DNA of 10,757 bases from assembly GCA_021199405.1 (NCBI GenBank), contig JAJQID010000261.1, positions 1 to 10,757 of the forward strand, read 5' to 3'. The notes under the pieces were generated by a model, which had not been told where the DNA came from, did no database searches, and saw only the letters and a list, made by a program, of their open reading frames with translations. The position numbers and the translations under genes are program-made. Shown here one piece after another: positions 1-7,295 of this stretch (position 1 is the first letter of the stretch; each line of letters begins with the position of its first letter). This DNA is from Lachnospiraceae bacterium. GTDB taxonomy: Bacteria > Bacillota > Clostridia > Lachnospirales > Lachnospiraceae.

Positions 1-695
1 TTCAGGACCTGACAACTGCCATCAGCGAGAGACAGGCAGAGCTGGATGAGGCGGAGGCGGAGCTGGCCTGGCTGAAGAAAAAGCTCTCCGGGGATTCAGA
101 AGAAACCATTGATCCGGAGGTGAAGGCTCCGGTATCCGGTACGATCAAGACGGTCAATGTAAAGAAAGGAAAGACTGCTTCCGTTGACGAGGTGGCAGTG
201 GAAATTTATCCGGAGGGCGAGGATTATACCATGCCCATGACGGTGACCACGGAGCAGGCCCAGAGCTTCAGCGTGGGAGACGTGGCGGAGCTGCAGAATT
301 CCTGGTATTATTCCGGTGGGGCTGTGGTCTTAAGCAAGATCACCACAGATGCAACCAGCCGGGGACAGAATAAGATACTGACCTTTTCGGTGACCGGAGA
401 TGTGATTGACGGGCAGAGCCTGAGTATTTCCATCGGGCAGAAATCCTCCACCTATTCTTATACCGTGCCAAACAGCGCCATCAGGGAGGATTCCAACGGC
501 AAATTTGTGCTGGTGGTGTCGCAGAAATCTTCGCCCCTGGGCAACCGGTATTACGCGGAGAGACTGAGCGTGGAGGTACTGGCCAGCGATGACAGCCGCA
601 CGGCGGTCAGCGGAGCGTTTACCGGAGGGGAATTTGTGATTACCACTTCCACCAAGCCGGTGGAGGCTGGGCAGTTGATCCGGCTGGCGGATTAA
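1..695 (+). CDS. HlyD/MacA-family efflux adaptor, 3' part (partial)
   Basis: The reading frame is open from the left edge (first full codon at 3) to TAA at 693-695, so the N-terminus, with the expected membrane anchor, is missing. Visible residues 1-30 are Glu/Ala/Leu-rich with heptad character (for example AISERQAELDEAEAELAWL), fitting the second arm of an alpha-helical hairpin. A lipoyl-like half-motif follows at 120-206 (VKAPVSGTIKTVNVKKGK), and then beta-rich sequence fitting the beta-barrel and membrane-proximal domains. This order is typical of periplasmic-adaptor-like proteins that, in Gram-positive bacteria, partner MacB/FtsX-type ABC exporters. The next gene begins 10 bp downstream and encodes a MacB-type extracytoplasmic domain, so the two probably act in one envelope complex. 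A GTG at 120 lies inside the lipoyl motif and is not the start. The substrate is unknown. Confidence 0.85.
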   Translation, partial: QDLTTAISERQAELDEAEAELAWLKKKLSGDSEETIDPEVKAPVSGTIKTVNVKKGKTASVDEVAVEIYPEGEDYTMPMTVTTEQAQSFSVGDVAELQNSWYYSGGAVVLSKITTDATSRGQNKILTFSVTGDVIDGQSLSISIGQKSSTYSYTVPNSAIREDSNGKFVLVVSQKSSPLGNRYYAERLSVEVLASDDSRTAVSGAFTGGEFVITTSTKPVEAGQLIRLAD

Positions 696-705
696 GAGGG
701 CGGTT

Positions 706-1875
706 ATGAGACGATCGGGACGGTATATTATATGGACGGCGATCTGCCTGCTGAGTCTGCTTCTGGCGGGAGCGCTGCAGCTCGTCTCTTCCGGGATGAA
801 AAAGCAGTTATTGCATGAACGTGTGGCATACGAGTGGGATTCGGAGGGCGGCAGCGCCCACATCAGCGTCTATCTGACAGAAGCGGAGAAGCTGTCCTTT
901 TTGAACAACCTGGAGGACCAGGAGTATATGATTCTGGATTTGTATTACAGTCTGGAATCGGAACTTACAGAAAATTCAATTACCCTCAGCGAGGATGCGG
1001 CGGACAATGCGAGGCTTATCGTGTATGGCTATGAGGCCGAGGGAAGTGTGTCCATAGAGTCGGACAGGACGACTATCACGGTGAAGGCTTACGGCGTGGG
1101 CGGAGATTTTTTTCAGTTTCATCCGCTGAAATTAAAATATAGAAGCTACTTCAGCGGCAGCGATCTGATGCAGGACGGCATTCTTCTGGATGAGGAGGCA
1201 GCCTGGCAGCTGTTCGGCAGCAGTGATGTGGTCGGGAAATATGTCTATATTCAGGATATTCCCCATCTGGTGGTGGGGGTCTATGAGCGGGACAGAGGGT
1301 ACTTTTATGATGCGGCGGGCAATGATGAATGTACTGTTTATCTGTCGGCGCAGAGTCTGCTTTATTATGGCATCTGCAATGGACTGCAGTCCATCGAGCT
1401 TTTGCTGCCCAATCCGGTCAGCGGCTATGCCTTGAATCTGGTCACGGAGCAGCTTTCCGACCGGGATGCTGCCATCGTGGAGAATGAGAATCGGTTTAAG
1501 CTGCTGAGTCTGGTGGATATCTGGAAACAGGCCGGTACCCGCAGTATGGGACTGAACGGTATTGTTTTCCCTTACTGGGAAAACGTGGCCAGAGGCTATG
1601 AGGATGTGCTGGCGGGGATTCTTCTGCTCCAGGCGGTGCTGCTGTCCTTTGTGCTGATTGTTGCGGTTGTCTTTTTGTGGCGGGCCTGGCTTCACAGGAA
1701 ATGGCGCACCCGGGACCTGGTTTCCAGACTGGGAGACTGGTGGTATGAGCAGGGAGCGAAGCGACAGAAAAAGAAAAATGCAAAAAACGAAAAAGAGCCT
1801 GATTCCTCTGTTCTGCTGACCTTTGAGGAGGATGATGAGGAAATATTTTCAGAGGAGCAAAAGAATGAACAGTGA
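706..1875 (+). CDS. Two-helix membrane protein with MacB-type periplasmic core domain (ABC permease-like)
   Basis: 389 residues from ATG 706, preceded by AGAGGG at 695-700. Residues about 8-29 form a hydrophobic helix. Residues about 30-295 are a long extracytoplasmic region, and residues 301-325 form a second helix (LAGILLLQAVLLSFVLIVAV). The tail is charged: Lys-rich at about 351-362, then Glu/Asp-rich to the end. The extracytoplasmic part has MacB_PCD-like features: a GVGGDFFQFHPLKL segment, then AWQLFGSSDVVGKYVYI and VVGVYERD at about 166-196. A normal MacB-type permease has four transmembrane helices, the last three in an FtsX domain; only one helix follows the core domain here. It may be a non-transporting partner subunit or a reduced permease. 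It lies 10 bp after the adaptor gene and overlaps lacZ by 11 bp. The domain assignment is by motif recognition only; the function is unknown. Confidence 0.72.
   Translation: MRRSGRYIIWTAICLLSLLLAGALQLVSSGMKKQLLHERVAYEWDSEGGSAHISVYLTEAEKLSFLNNLEDQEYMILDLYYSLESELTENSITLSEDAADNARLIVYGYEAEGSVSIESDRTTITVKAYGVGGDFFQFHPLKLKYRSYFSGSDLMQDGILLDEEAAWQLFGSSDVVGKYVYIQDIPHLVVGVYERDRGYFYDAAGNDECTVYLSAQSLLYYGICNGLQSIELLLPNPVSGYALNLVTEQLSDRDAAIVENENRFKLLSLVDIWKQAGTRSMGLNGIVFPYWENVARGYEDVLAGILLLQAVLLSFVLIVAVVFLWRAWLHRKWRTRDLVSRLGDWWYEQGAKRQKKKNAKNEKEPDSSVLLTFEEDDEEIFSEEQKNEQ
1851..1857 (+). promoter_or_regulatory. Ribosome binding site deciding the beta-galactosidase start
   Basis: AGAGGAG ends 7 bases before ATG 1865. 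This favours 1865 over the upstream in-frame ATG at 1823, whose 14 extra residues (Arg/Lys-rich) do not belong to GH2 enzymes. The site lies inside the end of the preceding membrane-protein gene, so translation of the two is likely coupled. Confidence 0.75.
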
Positions 1876-4800
1876 AAAAAATCTTTTTCCGGAAATAACG
1901 TCGGAGCGATATCACGAGACCTATGACAGAATTCATGTGGGAACACAGACCCCGGGAAATTATTTTATTCCGTTTGCATCTCAGGAGAATGCATTCGCGA
2001 AAAGGGAGACCTCGTCCCGGTTTCATTTGCTGAGTGGAACCTGGGACTTTCGTTATCTTGAAAGCTATCAGGATCTGGAAGATATGACGAAGGAGGTTCT
2101 GTGGGAGCAGTATAAGCAGATTCGGGTGCCGGGGTGCTGGCAGCTGCAGGGTTATGACAGTCCCCAGTATGTCAATTCCCGTTACCCTATTGCCTTCGAC
2201 CCGCCCTTTGTGCCGGACGATACGCCGGCGGGAATTTACCGCAGGAGCTTTTCTCTCAGTATGAGAGAGGACAGGGAATATCTGCTCAATCTGGAGGGTG
2301 TGGACAGCTGCTTTTATCTTTACGTAAATGATCAGTTTGTGGGCTACAGTCAGGTCAGCCATAACAGGAGCGAGTTTGATTTGACCCCGTTTTTGAGGGA
2401 TAGGGAGAATGTGATTTTAATTGCTGTCCTGAAATGGTGCAGCGGCACCTATCTGGAATGTCAGGATAAATGGCGTCTGTCGGGAATTTTCCGGGATGTT
2501 TATCTGCTGGAGAGACCGAAGGAGAGAATCACTTCTTTTCAAATACATACAAAACTGAATGAAGACTTCACAGAGGCGAAGGTACAGATCAGGCTGAAGG
2601 GAACGCCGGGGCTGTCCGGCGAGGTGATCTGGAACGCAAGTCCTGAGATTATGAAGTCTGAACCCATGACTTCTCAGAAAGAAATGATGGGAAAAACAGA
2701 AAATAAGGCAGAGGTCGGGATGACCTGGTCAGATCAGCTGAGGCTGGGAAATGAACCGGAAGGGTCGGAGGCAGAGCATTTTTCTTTTTCTCTTGATCAG
2801 GAAGGAGCTGCAGAGATCACGATTCCGGTTGATAATCCCGGGCTTTGGAGCGCGGAACATCCGAACCTGTACAGAGCTGTGATCAGTACGTCTCAGGAAA
2901 AAATCGGAGAGAGAGTGGGCATCCGCAGTGTCGCGGTGAAGAGAAACCGCTTTCTGGTCAATGGAAGGGCGGTGCGGCTGAAGGGAGTCAATCGTCATGA
3001 TTTCAGCGCTGTGAATGGCGCCGCCGTCACAAGAGAGGAAATGTGGAATGACCTTTGCCTGATGAAAAGCCTGAATATCAATGCGGTCAGAACCTCCCAT
3101 TATCCCAATGCGCCGGAGTTCGCGCAGATGTGCGACTGTCTGGGAATATACCTGCTGGAAGAAGCGGATATTGAATCCCACGGAAGCTCCAGCGCCAGTC
3201 TGTGCTATCTGGAGACGGAGGGAATCAGAATGGGAAAGCAGGGCATGGCGATGGTTGTGTCCATGCCGGAATTTAAAGAGCAGCTGAAGGATCGGGTAAG
3301 AGGGATGATTCTGAGAGATTTTAATCGTCCCAGCATCCTGATCTGGTCTCTGGGCAATGAAGCCGGATACAGTAAATATATGAAAGAGGCCGGGGAAGAG
3401 GCCATGGGCCTTGATACGGACAGGCCTTTACATTATGAGAGTGTCCGATGGCAGTATGACAGGAAGGAGACAGAGGATATTTTTCCCATGTGCTCCAGAA
3501 TGTATCCGCCCCTGGAGTGGATGAAGGACTATGCCGGGACAGAAGGGTTAAAGCGCCCGCTGGTTTTGTGTGAATATTCCCATGCCATGGGCAACGGCCC
3601 CGGAGATCTGGAGAATTACTGGGAAATCATATACAGTGATGACTGCTTTATGGGAGGCTTTGTCTGGGAATGGGCAAATCACGGGATCTGCACGGGAGAA
3701 ACGGCGGAGCATGGGCCTACCTATGCCTATGGAGGGGATTTCGGGGAGGATGTCCATGATGGAAATTTCTGTATCGACGCCATGGTGGGACCGAAGAGGG
3801 AAATCAATTCCTCCTCACTGGAGGTCAGAAACGTATACCGGCCCATCCGCGTCAGGATGCTTTCCGCCTCTCAGGGAATTTTCGAGTTTTATAATACCAT
3901 GGATTTCACGGAACTGTCCGAATGGCTGTGCTGCCGTTATACCGCGGAGGAGTTTGGTCACCCGGTGGCCCGGGGAGAGGTGGACATTACCCTGCTGCCG
4001 GGAGAGAAAAAGCTGGTGACCCTTCCGGAACTGTCCGCACTGGAAGGACAGAGCCTGTATGTAAAATTTGATTTTATTTACAAAAAAGACGCCAACGGGC
4101 ACCGAGAGGGAGAGAGCGCCGGTTTCGAGCAGCTCTGTCTGAAAAAAACAGCTCTGTATGGGGAGATGATTTCTCATGAGATCGGATATGCGTCTCAGGC
4201 AGCTTTTTTGCCTTTGAAGGTGACGGAAAGCTTAAAACAGATTCAGATAGCCGGAGAAGGCTTCGTTTACATGATTTCCCGACGGACGGGCCTGCCGGAG
4301 AGTCTGAAGATTTCCGGGCGGGAGCTTCTGACAGCGCCTGTAAAATACGAGACCTTCCGGGCACCAACGGATAACGATAAGCGGCGGAAGGGACGCTGGG
4401 AAATGCTGCATCTGGACAGGCTGCAGCCGAAGCATTACAGCACCAGGATCACAGAAAATAAGGTTGGAGAGATTTGCGTAAAGACCTCTCTTGCCCTGGG
4501 CTATGCTGTCTTTCCCCAGATTTTCCGCCTGACAACCTGCACTGTGGTGAAACCGGACGGTGAATTTACTATTCATGTGAAGGCTCATGTGGAGGATATT
4601 CGCTGCGCCCTGCCACGTTTTGGACTGCATTTCAGCCTGCCGGCGGAATTTACTGAGGCCTCCTGGTATGGCTATGGCCCGGGGGAGAGCTACGTTGACA
4701 AGAGACAGGCCTGCTGTAAGTCGCTGTTTTCTTCTGATGTGGCGGATTTATTTACGGATTATATTGTGCCTCAGGAGAGCGGCTCCCGGTATGGCTGTGA

Positions 4801-5188
4801 GTATGTGGCCTTATCCGACGGGACAGTCGGGCGTGAAAGCGCAAATCAACCCGAAGGTATGAGTGGTCGTGAAAGCACAGGAAGCTCTGAAAGTACAAGC
4901 GTGCTTGAAATTACAGGCAGTTCCGATTTCTCATTCCAGGCTCTTTTGTATACCACAGAGGAGCTGGCGAGATGTACCCACAGAGAGCAGCTTGTGAAGT
5001 CCGGCAATACGGAGCTGTATCTGGATTACCGTCAGAACGGAATCGGTTCGGAGAGCTGCGGCCCGCAGATGCAGGCGGAGTATGAATTCAGTGAAAGAGA
5101 TTTTGAGGCAGGGTGGAATTTCCGGTGCCGGACTCAGCTGGCTCTGACGGCGGATATGGAGAAAAAGCGGGAGCAGATGAAGTCCTGA
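1865..5188 (+). CDS. lacZ: Beta-galactosidase, glycoside hydrolase family 2 (LacZ type)
   Basis: 1107 residues, slightly longer than E. coli LacZ (about 1023). It hydrolyses terminal beta-D-galactosides such as lactose. No signal peptide is present, so it should be cytoplasmic. The domains follow the LacZ order: N-terminal jelly-roll (VPGCWQLQGYDSPQYVN), Ig-like domain, TIM barrel starting near GVNRHDF (His378) and TSHYPN (His412), a further beta domain, and the C-terminal small-chain domain with RAPTDND (about 832-838). The acid/base is Glu499 in WSLGNE and the nucleophile is Glu570 in LCEYSHAMGNG; both match the E. coli motifs around Glu461 and Glu537. Two insertions are visible: a charged segment at about residues 259-305, and a hexapeptide repeat at residues 985-1020. 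The gene overlaps the preceding membrane-protein gene by 11 bp, and a possible glycosidase gene follows after 101 bp. Specificity for lactose rather than other beta-galactosides is inferred. Confidence 0.96.
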   Translation: MNSEKNLFPEITSERYHETYDRIHVGTQTPGNYFIPFASQENAFAKRETSSRFHLLSGTWDFRYLESYQDLEDMTKEVLWEQYKQIRVPGCWQLQGYDSPQYVNSRYPIAFDPPFVPDDTPAGIYRRSFSLSMREDREYLLNLEGVDSCFYLYVNDQFVGYSQVSHNRSEFDLTPFLRDRENVILIAVLKWCSGTYLECQDKWRLSGIFRDVYLLERPKERITSFQIHTKLNEDFTEAKVQIRLKGTPGLSGEVIWNASPEIMKSEPMTSQKEMMGKTENKAEVGMTWSDQLRLGNEPEGSEAEHFSFSLDQEGAAEITIPVDNPGLWSAEHPNLYRAVISTSQEKIGERVGIRSVAVKRNRFLVNGRAVRLKGVNRHDFSAVNGAAVTREEMWNDLCLMKSLNINAVRTSHYPNAPEFAQMCDCLGIYLLEEADIESHGSSSASLCYLETEGIRMGKQGMAMVVSMPEFKEQLKDRVRGMILRDFNRPSILIWSLGNEAGYSKYMKEAGEEAMGLDTDRPLHYESVRWQYDRKETEDIFPMCSRMYPPLEWMKDYAGTEGLKRPLVLCEYSHAMGNGPGDLENYWEIIYSDDCFMGGFVWEWANHGICTGETAEHGPTYAYGGDFGEDVHDGNFCIDAMVGPKREINSSSLEVRNVYRPIRVRMLSASQGIFEFYNTMDFTELSEWLCCRYTAEEFGHPVARGEVDITLLPGEKKLVTLPELSALEGQSLYVKFDFIYKKDANGHREGESAGFEQLCLKKTALYGEMISHEIGYASQAAFLPLKVTESLKQIQIAGEGFVYMISRRTGLPESLKISGRELLTAPVKYETFRAPTDNDKRRKGRWEMLHLDRLQPKHYSTRITENKVGEICVKTSLALGYAVFPQIFRLTTCTVVKPDGEFTIHVKAHVEDIRCALPRFGLHFSLPAEFTEASWYGYGPGESYVDKRQACCKSLFSSDVADLFTDYIVPQESGSRYGCEYVALSDGTVGRESANQPEGMSGRESTGSSESTSVLEITGSSDFSFQALLYTTEELARCTHREQLVKSGNTELYLDYRQNGIGSESCGPQMQAEYEFSERDFEAGWNFRCRTQLALTADMEKKREQMKS
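4817..4924 (+). repeat. Degenerate 18-bp (6-residue) tandem repeat inside lacZ
   Basis: Six consecutive in-frame 18-bp units begin at 4817, 4835, 4853, 4871, 4889 and 4907. They encode DGTVGR, ESANQP, EGMSGR, ESTGSS, ESTSVL and EITGSS. The phase mark GAAAG/GAARG recurs at units 2-5, and GAAAT starts unit 6. Units also pair into 36-bp (12-residue) blocks, as in DGTVGR-ESANQP against EGMSGR-ESTGSS. The segment sits between a conserved LacZ beta strand (GCEYVALS) and the next (FSFQALLY), so it is probably an exposed loop. Confidence 0.75.
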
Positions 5189-5280
5189 AATGAAGGAAAA
5201 GCGGGAGCGGACGTTCCCTGACTCAAGGCGAAAGTTTCAGGTGAGAGTGCGGGACGGTAAGGAAGGGTTGAAACAGGGTG

Positions 5281-5285
5281 AAGGA
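5281..5285 (+). promoter_or_regulatory. Ribosome binding site favouring ATG 5290
   Basis: AAGGA lies 4 bases before ATG 5290. The in-frame GTG at 5278 has only a GAAGGG at 5262-5267, 10 bases away. The two starts differ by four residues, and the choice is not certain. Confidence 0.45.
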
Positions 5286-5289
5286 AATA

Positions 5290-7152
5290 ATGCAGATCAA
5301 TGTGGGCGCGGTGAAACTGGAACTGAATAAGGAAAACCTGCTTTACACCATAGAAGCGGCCGGTCATATCTGGCAGCAGGATGAATCCTTCTGCCCTCAT
5401 TTTTGCTTAAAAGATGGAGGGAAGCTTGTGTTTCGCGGTGCCGATGTTATCCGGCATGAATATAAAAAGAGTGGTGTGGGGGAAGGGATTCTTTCTCATT
5501 TTGAATGGGACTTTTTTTCCATTGAAACTCTGGCCTGGATTGAGTATGTCACGGAGGAGGTTCATTTTGAACTGATTCCGGGAGAGGGGGAGCTTCCCTT
5601 TACGCAGGTGTACTGGCCGGGCTGTTTTTCCTTTGAAAAAAAGAGCCGGGCTGCTTATACCGTCATGCCTGTTCTGCAGGGACTTCTGATTCCCAACACC
5701 TGGGAAAATGAGGTGAGAAAGCTGCCCTTTGACGGACAGTTCTGTTCCTCCGGGGCTTATATGCCCTGGTTTGGGCAGGTGGAGGAAGGGCGGGGGTATA
5801 TGGCCATCTGTGAGACGCCCTGGGATGCGGGTTATTCCATCGATCATCCTGCGGGAGGTCCTTATACGCATGTGTATCCTTATTTTCTGCCAAGTCTTGG
5901 TAAATTCTCTTATCGGCGGAGCCTGCGTTATGTTTTCCTGAAAAAATGTGATTACAATGATCTGTGCAAGGTTTACCGCAGTTATGCCATAGAGACGGGG
6001 CTTCTGACTACTCTGAAGGAGAAGGCGGCCCGCAATCCGTTGGTGGATGAGCTGATCGGTGCGGTGATTGTCCATAAGGGAATCAAGACCCACGTTTCTC
6101 CGGATTCTGTTTTTTATGACAGGGAGCAGCCGGAGAAAAATGATGTGCTCATTCCCTTCAGTGCCCGTACCCGGGAGATTCTGCACTATCACCAGAAGGG
6201 AGTGAAAAAGCTTTACCTCCATCTGGACGGCTGGGGCGCTCCCGGTTATGACAATCAGCATCCGGATTATCTGCCGGCCTGTCCTGAGGCCGGCGGCTGG
6301 GAGGGGTTAAAGGAGTTGTCCGACGCCATTCAGGACTGCGGTTATCTGTTGGGACTTCACGACCAGTACCGGGATTATTATACGGATGCGGCCACCTATG
6401 ATCGGGAATACGCTCTTCATGGCGCGGATGGCACCGTCTTTGAGATGTCCCGCTGGGCCGGTGGCAGACAGAATTACCTCTGTGCCACGCAGGCGCCCTA
6501 CTATGTAAAGCGGAATTTTGAGGAGGTGTTGAGTCATGGTATTCGCCTGCAGGCCTCCTATCTGGATGTATTTACCTGCAATGAGCCGGACGAGTGCGCC
6601 CATCCGCAACATCGGATGACCAGAAAGGAATGTCTGGAGTACCGCAGCGCCTGTTTTTCTTATCTGTGGTCGAAGGGAATTCTGCCCAGCAGTGAGGAGT
6701 GTGGGGACTGGGCCATGAGGGAGCTGGTGTTTTGTCATTATGGTCCCTATGATTTCATGCTGCAAAAGCCGGGCAGTCCCAGACGGGGCGTGCCCGTGCC
6801 GCTGTTTAATCTGGTGTACCATGATTGCATGATTTTGCCCTGGTTTATGGACAGACAGCCGGAGGGGGAGGATGATATGCTCTACGCCCTGCTCAACGGC
6901 GGCGCAGCCTATCTGGACAGGGACGGCGCCTATCCGGATACGGACGGAGCCTTTGACAGCGAGGCGGAGCGGAAGCTTTCCGAGGAGATCGAAAGGTGCG
7001 CAGTGGTCAGCGGGCTTCAAGAGCGGGTGGCCAAATGCGAGATGGTGCGGCATGAATTCCTGGATGGAGGCTATGACAGGCAGCGAACGCTGTTCTCAGA
7101 CGGGACAACCGTAACGATTGATTTAAAGACCGGGAAATATGAAATCCGGTAA
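5290..7152 (+). CDS. Probable cytoplasmic (beta/alpha)8-barrel glycoside hydrolase, unassigned family
   Basis: 620 residues from ATG 5290 (624 if GTG 5278 is used), with no signal peptide or membrane helix. The first 240 or so residues are beta-rich with many aromatics, as in the N-terminal beta-sandwich of many glycosidases. The rest reads like an alternating beta/alpha barrel with acidic or aromatic residues at strand ends: LHLDGWG (Asp313), LGLHDQYRDYY (His357, Asp358), ASYLDVFTCNEPDE (Asp426, Glu432) and LPSSEECGDW (Glu469, Glu470). A YLD followed about 43 residues later by a conserved-looking Glu is compatible with a nucleophile and acid/base pair. The general layout recalls GH101/GH129-like alpha-N-acetylgalactosaminidases or the uncharacterised DUF5696 group, but I cannot confirm either. 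It lies between lacZ and a GH31 gene, which supports a role in intracellular oligosaccharide breakdown. The substrate is unknown. Confidence 0.7.
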   Translation: MQINVGAVKLELNKENLLYTIEAAGHIWQQDESFCPHFCLKDGGKLVFRGADVIRHEYKKSGVGEGILSHFEWDFFSIETLAWIEYVTEEVHFELIPGEGELPFTQVYWPGCFSFEKKSRAAYTVMPVLQGLLIPNTWENEVRKLPFDGQFCSSGAYMPWFGQVEEGRGYMAICETPWDAGYSIDHPAGGPYTHVYPYFLPSLGKFSYRRSLRYVFLKKCDYNDLCKVYRSYAIETGLLTTLKEKAARNPLVDELIGAVIVHKGIKTHVSPDSVFYDREQPEKNDVLIPFSARTREILHYHQKGVKKLYLHLDGWGAPGYDNQHPDYLPACPEAGGWEGLKELSDAIQDCGYLLGLHDQYRDYYTDAATYDREYALHGADGTVFEMSRWAGGRQNYLCATQAPYYVKRNFEEVLSHGIRLQASYLDVFTCNEPDECAHPQHRMTRKECLEYRSACFSYLWSKGILPSSEECGDWAMRELVFCHYGPYDFMLQKPGSPRRGVPVPLFNLVYHDCMILPWFMDRQPEGEDDMLYALLNGGAAYLDRDGAYPDTDGAFDSEAERKLSEEIERCAVVSGLQERVAKCEMVRHEFLDGGYDRQRTLFSDGTTVTIDLKTGKYEIR

Positions 7153-7207
7153 TATATTCGTTGTTTCGACTTTTCTTAAAGATGGTTTTGAATATAAAAA
7201 AATGCGG

Positions 7208-7236
7208 TTGTGAAGACCTGTAATCCATGATACACT
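7208..7236 (+). promoter_or_regulatory. Candidate sigma-70/SigA promoter for the GH31 gene
   Basis: TTGTGA (7208-7213) is followed by a 17-base spacer and TACACT (7231-7236). Each box matches the consensus at 4 of 6 positions, and a TG at 7228-7229 gives an extended -10 element. The predicted transcription start is near 7243, some 50 bases before ATG 7296. This is the best candidate in the 143-base gap, which otherwise holds AT-rich sequence (7150-7200) with no clear terminator for the preceding gene. Confidence 0.55.
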
Positions 7237-7252
7237 GTGTTGGAAGACGGGC

Positions 7253-7272
7253 ATGTCCGCTGACGCGGACAT
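7253..7272 (+). promoter_or_regulatory. Perfect 8-bp inverted repeat in the GH31 leader (operator or hairpin)
   Basis: ATGTCCGC (7253-7260) and GCGGACAT (7265-7272) are exact reverse complements separated by TGAC. The repeat starts about 10 bases after the predicted transcription start and ends 8 bases before the Shine-Dalgarno site. No T-run follows, so it is not an intrinsic terminator. It fits a repressor operator just downstream of the promoter, or a 5' mRNA stem that leaves the ribosome site free. Confidence 0.6.
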
Positions 7273-7280
7273 CATTATAT

Positions 7281-7286
7281 GGAGGA
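7281..7286 (+). promoter_or_regulatory. Ribosome binding site deciding the GH31 start
   Basis: GGAGGA lies 9 bases before ATG 7296. The longer in-frame start at ATG 7227 lies inside the candidate -10 region and would have the inverted repeat within its codons, so 7296 is preferred. Confidence 0.8.
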
Positions 7287-7295
7287 AAAGGACAA

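Noticed and set aside
4817..4924. The 18-bp repeats as a CRISPR array
   Set aside because: Units are contiguous, too short, degenerate and in frame with lacZ; there are no spacers and no cas genes.
5189..5289. Terminator or promoter in the gap after lacZ
   Set aside because: Only a weak 5-bp pairing (CCTGA with TCAGG) without a T-run was seen, and no convincing -35/-10 pair; the gap is purine-rich and compatible with read-through.
5190..5330. Small + strand open frame starting at ATG 5190 just after lacZ
   Set aside because: About 46 residues, highly charged, no good ribosome site, overlaps the start of the next gene, and its beginning is the duplicated lacZ tail sequence.
7193..7198. TATAAA as a -10 box for the GH31 gene
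   Set aside because: No acceptable -35 box lies 16-18 bases upstream; the TTGTGA/TACACT pair with a 17-base spacer is better.
7253..7272. The leader inverted repeat as an intrinsic terminator of the upstream gene
   Set aside because: No T-run follows the stem on either strand, and it lies downstream of a promoter candidate.
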